Assembly: GCA_947044365.1 (NCBI GenBank) | Contig: OX345652.1 | Location: 3,857,374 to 3,921,373, forward strand | Direction: 5' to 3' | DNA from: Petrosia ficiformis | Taxonomy: Eukaryota > Porifera > Demospongiae > Haplosclerida > Petrosiidae | DNA: 64,000 nt | The notes under the pieces: generated by a model | Databases searched by the model: none | Told to the model about the DNA's origin: nothing | What the model saw: only the letters and a program-made list of their open reading frames with translations | Shown: positions 44,701-54,200 of the stretch, one piece after another | Numbering within the stretch: position 1 is the stretch's first letter | Layout of the letters: each line of letters opens with the position of its first letter | Position numbers and translations under genes: made by a program

Positions 44701-45828
44701 ATGTCAGTATAGTATAGTAATTACCTTAGTTCTACTGTCAGTATAGTATAGTAATTACTGTCTCACTACTGTGGTGATGCATTGATATGCACAGCGAGTT
44801 AAAACTAGTGTATTTACTGTACTGTATGGTAAATTGTTATTGACATATGTTGTATACATTACCTGATATTACTAACACTAACTTGAGGTAAGTTTAGTGG
44901 TGCCACACATACCTGTAAATGGTTAACAGTTGCACACATATACACATATACATATAATTATTATATTACTATATATTAACACATAAAAAATACATGTACA
45001 TACATACATTATATGTACTGTGATGTACGTACATTCATCATCAATTCATAATAGTGTATATAATTATACAAATATAAATGTACATGTCATTTTTCAATTG
45101 CCTCAGGTGTCTTTCTTTCTTTCTTTATTTCTTTCTTTCCTGATAATATCAAGTATATATGCTTAGGTTGGTGTTGGTGCTTTCATTACCCCGGCCTTCA
45201 CCTAATACCTAGTATTTGGTTAAACCTTGATTCGGACCCTGCCAGCTGGGCTGCCTTGGTAGCTCAGTTGGTAGAGCATCTGTCTGGAGTACAGTGTGTC
45301 GTGGGTTCAAATCCCACCTGAGGCAACTCTCATTTTTCATTTTTCAATTGCCTCAGGTGTCTTTCTTTCTTTCTTTCCTGATAATATCATGTACATATAC
45401 ATACATACATAAACACTACACACATACATGTACAAACACCATTCATAATTTACACATAAACACATACATGTGTATATACATGTACATACATATACATCAA
45501 CTCATCAAGTATATTGTATATACATATATACATCGACTGATCAGTGGTACATATACACATACATATACATACTATATACATACATACATGTACATACATA
45601 TGTGTACCTGTACACCAATCTCCCATTCTGTTCTCCATGGTTCTTTTATTTCTACATAAGAAGTAGGTTCCAGTGGATGTGAATCGGGTAACTTCATTGC
45701 ACTGATTAGGTCTGCTCTAAATAACTGAGGTAATGAGATAGATAGATAGATAGACAGACAGGATCATAACGTACCTCTGCCGGTCTCGTCAATGGTTGTG
45801 GTGTTAATGGTCGTGTCCCAGTGTTCAT
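35718..45828 (-). CDS. JADE: JADE-family PHD finger protein (HBO1 complex scaffold), 16 coding exons
   Basis: Minus-strand exons: 45828-45775, 45724-45608, 44912-44863, 43635-43499, 43287-43220, 42606-42517, 42019-41957, 41404-41283, 40837-40732, 40220-40155, 38820-38725, 38425-38219, 37624-37538, 37105-37043, 36808-36654, 36009-35718; 590 aa. JADE proteins bridge the HBO1 acetyltransferase to chromatin. In order: [17 protein letters not shown] and [12 protein letters not shown] (JADE N-terminal signature); [11 protein letters not shown] (EPL1-like); PHD1 VCDVC...[15 protein letters not shown]...WLCKPC; extended PHD2 [58 protein letters not shown]; then [10 protein letters not shown] and [12 protein letters not shown]. 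The Ser-rich C-terminal tail is short against 830-840 aa vertebrate JADEs. The ATG in the first listed exon follows an in-frame stop in a candidate untranslated upstream exon. The exon 4 donor is least certain. Introns carry many satellites and SINEs. Confidence 0.93.
36058..36308 (+). repeat. R1 MITE copy (JADE last intron)
   Basis: AAGTCTGTTCACGTTCATGA ... TTTTTCTAAGGTCATGAGTG; about 250 bp with all R1 landmarks. Confidence 0.75.
36311..36650. repeat. Two adjoining minisatellites
   Basis: About four units of ATTAGTATCAAATGTGTAAC plus tattaatagttctataaatag, then three units containing TTAATGATACTATTAATAGT plus aacaattaaagacat. They end at the exon 15 donor. Confidence 0.85.
37355..37515. 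repeat. (CAGA)n microsatellite
   Basis: Degenerate ACAGACAGATAGAGA tract in JADE intron 13. Confidence 0.9.
37685..38045. repeat. TACATG/CATGTA repeat tract
   Basis: Over 300 bp of self-complementary ACATGTACATGTA units in JADE intron 12. Frames on both strands (Tyr/Thr/Cys-rich) are low-complexity artefacts. Confidence 0.9.
38041..38172 (-). repeat. tRNA-derived SINE, 5'-truncated
   Basis: Minus strand: GTCGTGGGTTCGAATCCCAC (perfect B box) then CTGAGGCAACTCTCATTTTT, a short body and a (CTTT)n tail. The A-box half is missing. Same family as 43653-43803 and 45089-45392. Confidence 0.75.
38880..39575. repeat. Satellite of about 48-54 bp units, about 13 copies
   Basis: Unit CAGCTCTCTTTATGAGCTAT then aagcatgtacatgtacayacaatrtaca. 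Two unit types alternate (with and without an extra TACATACACAATA), suggesting a higher-order dimer. The unit contains the palindromes AGCT...AGCT and GTACATGTAC. JADE intron 10. Confidence 0.92.
39885..40096. mobile_element. Short G/C-run MITE-like element
   Basis: Starts CAGGGATTTTTTTAG and ends CTAAAAAAAAAAACCCTG, an inverted terminal repeat, with long G runs and matching C runs inside. CATGTA occurs directly on both sides, but the neighbourhood is rich in that word, so the target duplication is uncertain. JADE intron 10. Confidence 0.55.
40235..40705. repeat. Purine-rich minisatellite, about 120-bp unit, four copies
   Basis: Each unit contains GTGAGTAAAATGAGGAG, CAATATGTACATGTAGCATG, AGAGATTAGTGAGGGCACAG and an (AG)n/(G)n run. 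JADE intron 9. Pro/Ser/Leu-rich minus-strand frames here are artefacts. Confidence 0.9.
41440..41955. repeat. (ACAT)n microsatellite
   Basis: About 500 bp of ACATACATACAT / GTACATACAT ending at the JADE exon 7 donor. Confidence 0.95.
42825..43125 (-). repeat. R1 MITE in reverse orientation with internal amplification
   Basis: Minus-strand R1: landmarks AATACATGATTATACTGTAAC and TATAGTTTAATGTCATAAG occur reversed, and a segment of about 60 bp (CATTATTGAGTTACAGTATA with flank) is repeated four times. The only clearly inverted R1 copy in the window. Confidence 0.7.
43653..43803 (-). repeat. tRNA-derived SINE, complete
   Basis: Minus strand: GCTGCCTTGGTAGCTCAGTT (A box TAGCTCAGTTGG), GGTTCAAATCCC (B box), GAGGCAACTCATTTTTCATT, and a (CTTT)n tail. 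A duplicated GTAAGAGC in the anticodon arm region breaks the tRNA fold. JADE intron 3. Confidence 0.8.
43960..44350. repeat. (CATC)n microsatellite region
   Basis: Irregular CATCCATCCAT runs interspersed with CAATTCATCCACCCATC, in JADE intron 3. Confidence 0.9.
45089..45392 (+). repeat. tRNA-derived SINE with a second SINE tail upstream
   Basis: Complete copy at about 45225-45378: CTGCCTTGGTAGCTCAGTTG, GGGTTCAAATCCC, GAGGCAACTCTCATTTTTCA, (CTTT)n tail. A solitary tail (TTTTTCAATTGCCTCAGGTG + CTTT run) lies at 45089-45140. Both tails are followed by CCTGATAATATCA, indicating local duplication. JADE intron 2. Confidence 0.8.
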
Positions 45829-45834
45829 TATTAG

Positions 45835-46201
45835 CTAAAAAAAAAGGATGATAATAGTCATTCTATGTGTACACACCAAATACATGTCGAGTATTTTACA
45901 AGTAGATGAAATGGGCGGAGATATAGGTGGAGTTTACCTTCAATGCAGAGTTCTCTTTCAGTGGACCTTACAGCTCTTGCTGGACACTCCAGACGTGGTA
46001 TGGGACATTCGAAAACAAAATAGAGCTCTCCCAGTACTCGGTGTTATTCAAACTTCCAGAGAAAGAAGAATATCTATACTACAGCTTCTTAGGTTAATTA
46101 GGGGTGGCCGCCCCTAATTTTCAAGATATCACGTGATTTTAACCACGCCCTAACATCACGTGACAACACTTTTACCACACCCATTAAACACGTGGTATAC
46201 A
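45835..46201. promoter_or_regulatory. Putative bidirectional promoter, JADE / MRPL9
   Basis: Gap between the JADE (-) and MRPL9 (+) start codons. Holds three CACGTG E-boxes at 46130-46135, 46157-46162 and 46189-46194, CCACGCCC and CCACACCC boxes, and a near-perfect 24-bp palindrome (AATTAGGGG...CCCCTAATT) at 46096-46119. A candidate untranslated JADE exon with a GTAAGG donor lies near 45970-46030. Confidence 0.55.
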
Positions 46202-46867
46202 ATGTCCTGCAGATTACAACTTTTGACTTACCATCTTTGTCCACAGAGATTTAATCTACTTTATGTATGTTATCCCATCACAGCATTTGCCTTCAGGAAT
46301 TATGGAACTCGTCAGGAATCTCGTCCCTGGAAACAAAGACCAAATCGTCGTCCACGACTTACATTAATATTATCTGATGATGTTCCTAGACTTGGTTCAA
46401 AAGGAGATATGGTGCATGTTAAGAGAGGTTATGGTCGAAACTTTTTACTTCCAAAAGGCAAAGCTGTTTACCCATCACAAGAAAATCTCAAACTCTATAA
46501 TGTAATTGAAACACCTTTGAAAAAACCAAGACGAGGAACAGCAAAAATCAAAGTTGAAAAAAAATTGGGTGGACCAGAGTTCATAGTCTCTTTTCTAGCT
46601 GATAAGAAAGTGATTATCGAACAAGATGAGAAAGAAGACAGCTGGAGAATTTATGAGCAACATATATCAAGTGCATTACGTAGACAACTACAGCTTCATG
46701 TTCCCATGGATTGTATTGAGTTATCTGAACCATTCACAAAATATGGAAAAGAGAGTGTTCTGATTAATATTGATGAAAGTACACAGGCTATGTTACCTGT
46801 AGAAATTATACCATTACCTGATTACAAGAAGAAGCATAAAGAAAAAAGTACTGCAGAAATCCAGTAG
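46202..46867 (+). CDS. MRPL9: Mitochondrial large-subunit ribosomal protein bL9m (MRPL9), intronless
   Basis: 221 aa from Met at 46202 (the frame is open from an earlier Met at 46160, giving 235 aa). The later start is preferred because the CACGTG boxes extend to 46194 and what follows ([20 protein letters not shown]) looks like a mitochondrial presequence. The L9 signature is clear: [20 protein letters not shown] then [13 protein letters not shown], the N-terminal L9 domain that binds 23S-type rRNA; the C-terminal part is less conserved. A component of the mitoribosome large subunit. AATAAA is at 46929-46934, 62 bp after the stop. RNF212-like starts about 200 bp downstream on the same strand. 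Confidence 0.88.
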   Translation: MSCRLQLLTYHLCPQRFNLLYVCYPITAFAFRNYGTRQESRPWKQRPNRRPRLTLILSDDVPRLGSKGDMVHVKRGYGRNFLLPKGKAVYPSQENLKLYNVIETPLKKPRRGTAKIKVEKKLGGPEFIVSFLADKKVIIEQDEKEDSWRIYEQHISSALRRQLQLHVPMDCIELSEPFTKYGKESVLINIDESTQAMLPVEIIPLPDYKKKHKEKSTAEIQ

Positions 46868-46928
46868 TATAAAATTATAGTAATTTTATATTATAATATA
46901 ATTTATCCATGTCAAAACATTTTATTAT

Positions 46929-46934
46929 AATAAA
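46929..46934 (+). terminator. AATAAA polyadenylation signal candidate of MRPL9
   Basis: Hexamer 62 bp past the stop codon in an AT-rich stretch before the next gene. Confidence 0.45.
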
Positions 46935-47070
46935 AATCAGAAAGTGCTATTCATCCCATAGACAGACTTCTGGCTGTATCATTGATGTCTGCAGCTGGAC
47001 TGAGGTTGTATGATTCTGTTATAGACAATCAGTTACTAGTTATACTGACTTTACATGGTGTGTCTTATAG

Positions 47071-50000
47071 ATGGATTGTCTGGATTGGGTTCATTGTAAC
47101 TCCTGTTACAGGCAACCCCAGTCAGGAAGAAAAGATCTGCCTTTCATTCTTACATCATGTGGTCATCTCTTTTGTGGAGAATGTATTTGTAAGGAAACTA
47201 GGACACACTGTCACATCATGTGACATATACTCTTGATTCATAGCTCAAAATAGATGTTCAATTTGTCAGAATTCTTGTAGCATTGTATCTCTGTCAAAAC
47301 AGGTATCGTATTATGGCATGTATTTGTTTTTTCTGTCAAACATATTTTAATCATGTTGTCACAACATCTCCACTAGCTACCTAATGATGTAATGGTATAT
47401 TTCACAAATCCACTAACAATAATGGAAAAGTTCGTTACACAATTTGAGAGGGTATGTGATGATGACAGATAGCTATCATTGTGTATATGTATGGTATTGT
47501 AATTAATAATGTTCTGTAAAATCTCACATTCAAGGTTCGTAAGTTTCAACATACTCAAATGGATAGACTTGTGAAACACAAAGTTTCAGTTGTAAGTATA
47601 CATATGTATCCCTTGTGCTGTCATCATGCATGGCTGACTTTCTCATGCCTGAAATGCAGTTATTAATGATATCTACTCTCCTTACTTTTAAAAGGATCTT
47701 ACACAACTGTATATATATTGATGCAACTTCCTTTACGTATACAACACATAGTTGCATATGTGACACAAGTATATAAATATATGATTCAACACCATGAAAG
47801 CAATTATAGGGATGGCCGTGCATGGAAGTAATAAGCTTTTCCAAGCAGTCAAGCATTTATACAGACCATAAGTATAGGAAAGATGACATGGATGGGAGGG
47901 GCACTAAGTCACTCTGGATCGGGGGGGGGGGGGGGGGGAGTGGGGTTAATATCTGTACACTAGTCTTTGCCAATATTAAGGGGGGATGTACTCACTGGTT
48001 CCTATGCCTATGCTTATCCTTACTGTACATGCTTAGATGGAACAGAAAGCAAACCAAAGGCTACAAGAACTGCAGTCACTTGAAAAGTAAACCATTATGT
48101 ATGTTAAAAATAGGTTACGTACATACTTTATCCGCTAAAAGGGAGAATGATCTATTGAAAGCTCAAATAATGGCATGTTCTAATGCAACTCAAGTAAGTA
48201 TAACATATTGTACATGTATTTATGTACGAGAAAATCAATTAAATGCTTACCTTTAAATGCTGCCTTCACTGATTGGCTATTCTATATAGCAAAGTAACTA
48301 ATTTGGTGTCCAAGAAGAACAACTATTGCCTGGATACTAAATACCTGAATATTTTAGTGAGCATTTAAAGATAAGATTTTTCATTAGAATTACTATTTTC
48401 TCAAGTGACCAATTTTCTCATGTATATAATTCATTTCATAATTGTTATCAGATGGGGTATTCCTCTCCAATGAGTATAACATCTCCTATCACGAGTTCTT
48501 GTGTCCCTCAATACACTTCGGTACCTCAGATCAAAACACCAACTAACATGAGTGAAGTTATAATGCGAGGACCATCATCAAAGAATCATTCTCGGTCTTT
48601 CACGCAAAGAATGTTCACAAATTCACCATCAATGCAAACACCATTGCAGACTCATTCCCAATCTATGCAAGTACCCTCTCAGATGCATTCCCAGTCTTCA
48701 ACCCAAAGATCAACAGGAGGCACACAACTTACACCATCTAATATTCAGCTTCGTATTATGAATGCTGCTCAAGGTCAAAGAAGAACTAGTATGTCACCAT
48801 CTCCGAGAAACAATGATGCCTTAACTGTGAGCTATACTGTAAAGTTAATGTCTCATTCCTAAACAAACATACATCCACTTTTATTTATAGTATACATGGT
48901 TTCTTGAAATGTTAGTTATACTTATAGTTAATTAACTAAAATAATATAAGGCTTAATAAAAGGGTTTTAGTTTCAGTTAAAGGTACAGCTAAGTTTTGGT
49001 ATCATAGTTATTGCAATAGACCTGTAATGTAGTTATACAGTTTAGTAATAATTATATAGACACAATGTCTTACTAAAAAGGGGTTTTAGTTATAGTTACA
49101 GTTAGCATTAGCTTTCAAGCCAAATCATGCCAAGTTGAGGATATGTACTAATACAACACAACTCCAATACAACATTATTTTATACACTCCAGAAATCAAA
49201 CACTACTCCAATTGGACCAGCAAGATTGTGTATCAGAACTCCACCCATTGATGGAAAGATTGGTAAATGGAATAAAAAACCTCTGCATAGTCACTAATGA
49301 TTATAATGATTATCTTCAAAACAGTTGTTTGACAAAATACATGTTTTGATGCTAATTTTGATGCATAGCTAATAAATAAATTTTACTCACATTCACAATG
49401 ACCTGCATGGTTGTAATGACTTTATATGTAATATAGTGTATAGGTTAATGTCATAAGGTTAATACATACTCAATAATGTTGCAATGGATTGAAATTTTAG
49501 TTATTTTACATATACAGAAAAGAATGGAAAAGTTGGTTATATGAAAATAGTGTAGGAAAAAAGATTATTGGTCATTCAAAAGTAAAGTTATAATCATTTT
49601 TCTGAGGTTATGACGAACGTGAACAACCTTTATTAATTTACACTTGCAACTAGAGTAATTCGAGTATTTCATAATAACACTTTGCATAAGCCCTATTTAA
49701 CAAACCTTACATCTAATAAGTAATATACACACTCGCTTCTTAAAATTAATTGTAATTACACAAGAAACTAAATATTCTATTTATGTCCAACATTGCCATC
49801 AAAATCTCATAAATATCATTATGTGGTTCATTTAGGGTAGGGTAGGGTTAGGGTTCCCTTGTGGTTAGGGTTCAATCAGTATCAAAGTGATCTTAGTCTT
49901 TGATGGAAATCTTGGACATCACTCAAATATTCTGCAATTTCTTATCTATACACTTTTCACAATGGTGTTATATAATAATTGTAAGTGTATTTCTGTATGC

Positions 50001-50707
50001 AGGAGTAATACCAGGATCTAAAGAGGCTCGTAAAATGTCTTCACCAGGAGATTTAATGAGGTATAATTACTTTTATATCAGAATTATTATAAATAATGCT
50101 CCATCAATATCCAATCAGTATGAATACAAAGAGAGGACCCACAATAATGAGGTAATCAAAACATTTTGTATTTTTAATCGACCGTTTCAAGGTGTACAAA
50201 TTTAATGTTTATTTTTAAACTCTGCTATTTGGTTGTTTTGATAGGAAGTTAGTGAATTTGGTGGTATCTGATTGGTCAAACCTTTTACATATCAAATTTC
50301 ATTGGCCACCTACAAAATACTCAACATTAAAGATAAATTTTTTGATCATCATTTATTACCTCACAGTAAACAAAACACACACACTGATAATAATGCAACT
50401 ATCTCTTTATCTACATAGGCAGTCTCCAAGAACAACAGGAACACCGACCATAATCACTCCTTCTCAGAGAAGCAAGTAATATGATTGGAAAATTATTATT
50501 CTAGTATATATAATTATATCTTTCCTTCAAACCTCAAACAGCTATACTCCATCGTCACAGCCATATTCTGTCAACATGAGAGGTAGAGCAATCTTCCCTC
50601 CTTATACGCCCATTGCAAACTCCTCTTCTTCTCCATCACCACGGTTGTGGACACCTCCAAGTGGAAGAATAAGCATACCATTTGGAGGAGCTAGAAAAAC
50701 ACACTGA
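47071..50707 (+). CDS. RNF212: RNF212/Zip3-like meiotic RING-finger protein, 11 exons
   Basis: Exons 47071-47188, 47244-47302, 47377-47451, 47535-47591, 48037-48086, 48142-48193, 48452-48826, 49193-49262, 50003-50060, 50419-50475, 50542-50707; 378 aa with all phases consistent. The N terminus WVHCNSCYRQP and the C3HC4 RING with all eight ligands visible (Cys9, Cys12, Cys30, His32, Cys35, Cys38, Cys44, Cys47) plus SLSKQ follow RNF212. Next is a helical, coiled-coil-like stretch (residues about 60-135: QHTQMDRLVKHKVS, EQKANQRLQELQSLE) and a long Ser/Pro/Thr/Gln-rich tail. RNF212 and HEI10/Zip3 relatives stabilise crossover intermediates on the synaptonemal complex, probably as SUMO E3 ligases. 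RNF212 versus RNF212B cannot be decided here. The start is the first Met in frame with the RING. Confidence 0.88.
47611..47822 (-). repeat. R4 repeat copy in RNF212-like intron 4
   Basis: Ends GAAAGCAATTATAGGGATGG and includes TTACGTATACAACACATAG, like the right half of the copy at 15735-16195. A following G run of about 18 bp at 47922-47938 is separate. Confidence 0.6.
48906..49165. repeat. R3 repeat copy (RNF212-like intron 7)
   Basis: TTAGTTATACTTATAGTTAA ... ATGTACTAATACAACACAAC. Confidence 0.5.
49386..49632 (+). repeat. R1 MITE copy (RNF212-like intron 8)
   Basis: CTCACATTCACAATGACCTG ... TTCTGAGGTTATGACGAACG; internal TAATGTCATAAGGTTAATAC and GGTTATATGAAAATAGTGTA. Confidence 0.7.
49838..49873. 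repeat. Short interstitial telomere-like sequence
   Basis: GGGTAGGGTAGGGTTAGGGT then CCC and GGTTAGGGTT. Only two or three TTAGGG words, so possibly chance. Confidence 0.3.
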
Positions 50708-51211
50708 TCATAGATAGATATGTAGTCAATTTGAGCTGTACTGTTTATATCATATTACAATGTATAATGTGTTGAACAAATAGTTGCTATGTAATTTCAG
50801 ATCACGTTCATTCTTAGTTAGGCGTGGACTCACCTTTGCATGGATGTCCATACAAGGGTCAGGCCACACCTGACTAGTTCATTCCCTGAATTGTCAGTGA
50901 AACATCACAAGCTCTTCAAACTTTGAGCTCAATACCTTTGGTAATGAAACAATTCAAATCTGAGACATATTTTTCACAAATATTCTGCACAGCGACAATT
51001 TTCTCAAAATTTTAATCACTGAAAAATTACAAAATTTAGTTGACTAAATACATTGTACACTATGTATATCTATTATGTTTATATGTCACAGATAAGCAAC
51101 AGTTTTGACCATATACAAACATATTAAGATATTACATGTACTTAGAAAAAATGTTTCTGCATACAATTATGTACTAACTGTAATAAACACACACACTTGT
51201 AGACACTCTGT
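50708..51211. other. Intergenic region, no gene seen
   Basis: Between the convergent ends of the RNF212-like gene (+) and giant surface gene 1 (-). One short hairpin (AGTTAGGCGTGG ... CCACACCTGACT, 50816-50877). Confidence 0.5.
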
Positions 51212-54200
51212 TTAATTAGAACAGCTTAAAATCGGTTCCCTGTACTGTCGACATGAGTTGTAGTAAGAATCATCATGAGCTGGCTGGACTATTAAATGTG
51301 CCCTCGAGTTATCACTATGGAAGGTACGCAACTGTTTAACAATCTCTTGGTGAGCTGTTATCATCTTTCTCTCTACCTTTCGCAATAAACCAGTTACCCA
51401 TAATAAATGGTAGACAAGAATAAGAAGGAAATTAATGAATACCAGAAGTACACAAACAACACTAACAGTAATAATGATGTCTAGTTGATGTGTGATGATG
51501 TAATACCATGTTGTAGTATAGAGAAATATGTTGTTAAACATAATCCAAATCTCCATTATATTCAGAAAGTTATTTTTTAAAGGCTTGACATAGGCCTGTC
51601 CTATTACAAACAATGTCAATATTGGGGTAGAAGCTAAATAAATTTTGAAATCATTTTTCCCTCTATACACAGCATAAATAATGTATAGAATTATTACTAG
51701 TACTAGACGAAGGACAAACCAATACTTTTTACCTTCCTTATATGGAGCATGAATAGCTTCAAGAACAGGCCTTAGATATTTGTTAGCTAGTGAACGACGC
51801 CTAAGAGGTTTAGCAAAAAGAAGTAGTGTGATGTAAGGTATTATAAGAAGAAAAACTATTAGAGATGCATAAATGACAAGGTTACGATGTTCTGGACTCA
51901 AGTATCTAACTGTGCCATCCCAAAACCATACATCAATATATCCATTATCTGTATATATTCTAGCTGGTGTGAAGACATCAATAATAGCTATTAACAGCTT
52001 TGAGAAGGAGAGATGTACAACAGTAACTAGTACCTGTACTGATGAGTGAGATATTCTGTTTGAAAGCCATGTTGAATAACGACTGAGTATAATGAGGATA
52101 ACAACTATTATCAGGAGGTATATGGGAAATAATAAACTGAAACCTGTTCTCCATAACTCAGTCATGCCATTATAAAAACAAAGAGGTAATCCTACATTAA
52201 GATTCAAAACTGATATAAAAAAAGTAACACATTTCTTCATTTCCACTAAGGCAGTATCGATGTTAATATGATTATCACTGTGTAGTGCTAAAACATCCAT
52301 TAGACCGCCATTGGCAACTTGAGCATAGAATATAATACCATTAAGAGTACCAGTTGTTAGTGTGAGTCTCAACGCATATACCAAATATATAATAATTGGA
52401 CCTAAAGCCACCTGTACTAGTGCAGTCCATATCCACTTGTTAGAACAACGCATACATTTTTGAGATCCAAACACTACACTAAGACCATCCTTACATTTCC
52501 CACACAAAGGTCCTTCTCTGTGATTAATACAAAGAGGTGTTCTATAAAACGTATTATTGAGCTGATGGGCTACAAACAGTTCTGTTTCTCCAGTACTTTC
52601 AAAATAATCAAATGCAGGATTCGCCAAACAATTACCAAGTGGACAACTACGAGATATTCCAAAAACATTTATTCCATCTTTCATTCCTATTACACCAGCC
52701 CATGAAACTGTTATAGTAGATCTAGTGAATGTTTGTGTTTGTATAGAACATGTCATAGGAATCGAGTTATCTTTAGCAAAGGCATACAATACAGGTGAAC
52801 ACACACAGTCTCCAGTTGTTATATTATCTAATATAAATCCAAGTGGACATGGATGTATGTGGACTTCTGTATATACACTTTCTGGATAGTCAGGTAATGA
52901 GAGAATTAGTTTCCCATTTAATGATCGATTATGAACTGTAGTAGTGTGTACAGTGAAATTAATTTGAGTATAGTTCTTATAACTAGACTCTTGAACAATC
53001 TGTAACTTGTCTTCGTATGACAACCATAATTTACTAATGGAGTCTCTTTTCTTTGAAGCTATCTCAACTCTAACTGTAGTATAAACAAAACGATTCAACT
53101 CATCAAGTGCAGACAAATTCAATGAAACCATTTGACCAGGATAAGTATAAATTTCACCATTACTAGTTGCTGTATTATTAAGAAGAAGTATTTTAGGTTT
53201 AGTGGAGAAGCTCAAAACTCTCTCTCCGTTATCATCAATTAAACGAAAAAATTGATAGTAGAATCTTATTGCTTGGTCTGGTGTGTATGAATGATTAGAG
53301 TCATTAAACTGACAATTATATATTGGGAAGGCATATATATCATTACCTGCTTCTGTTGCTATATTATTATTAAAGAATAGTTTCATATCATCACTTTGGA
53401 AGTAGAATGCACAATCCAAGTTTCTATTTGATATGTCAGCATAGATAGCTCCTCCAAATAGCTCTGCCTGATTGTTGGTGAAATTAGCTGTTAATCCATT
53501 CATCAAATGTATACGACTGTCATATTTCATCTTGATAGCAGCACCACTGGTTCCTTTGTTACCATCAAACAATACATCGCCACTAAGGTAGATATTGGTA
53601 TCAGTAGCATCAATTACAGTTCCGAAGTTATTTCTAAAGGTTGATGGTCTTTCCTTAGTACCATTTATGTAACAATTAACTCCGTGGAATGTGAATATAC
53701 CTGCAGATGAAGGAATTGAAGCAAGGGTTACTAAGGAATTATTACTTGCAATAATGCTCTCAAGAATCACAGAAACATTTCCATCTTTATAGCGTCCCAG
53801 CACTTCTGCAAACATACAAACACCTGTGTGAGATGCAACTGTATTAGTGCATATTACATCTTTAAAGAGCAAGGTCATATTGACAATACCATTCTTTTTG
53901 ACACCAATATATACTGCTCCAGCTTTAAAATATGTTTGCCCATTGAGACTAAGCAAGGCATCATGAAACGTTGTATTTTCAATGATTAGAGGAGTAGAAA
54001 TGTACTTAGATACCATCAAAGAGCTAAGGAAATTGAAACTCACATCTGCTCCATAGCAGTGGTGAATACCCAGTAAAGCATTACCTTTGAAATCTGTACT
54101 ATGTATTTTAATAAAGCTCATGTACCTGTTATAATGTACAATCAATATTGCCCCTCCAAAGGTACCAGAATTGCTTGAAAAAATAGAACTGGTAACTAAA

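Noticed and set aside
43653..45392. Intact tRNA genes at 43.7 and 45.25 kb
   Set aside because: A and B boxes are good, but the anticodon-arm region is distorted, a common non-tRNA body and CTTT tail follow, and there are several copies: SINEs, not tRNA genes.
45848..46117. Plus-strand 89-codon frame between JADE and MRPL9
   Set aside because: Antisense to a candidate untranslated JADE exon and containing promoter palindrome sequence; no family resemblance.
46160..46201. Upstream Met as MRPL9 start
   Set aside because: In frame, but it lies within the E-box promoter region; Met at 46202 gives a better mitochondrial presequence. Not excluded.
49838..49873. Telomere fusion point
   Set aside because: Only two to three TTAGGG words with irregular spacing; too short to support an internal telomere.
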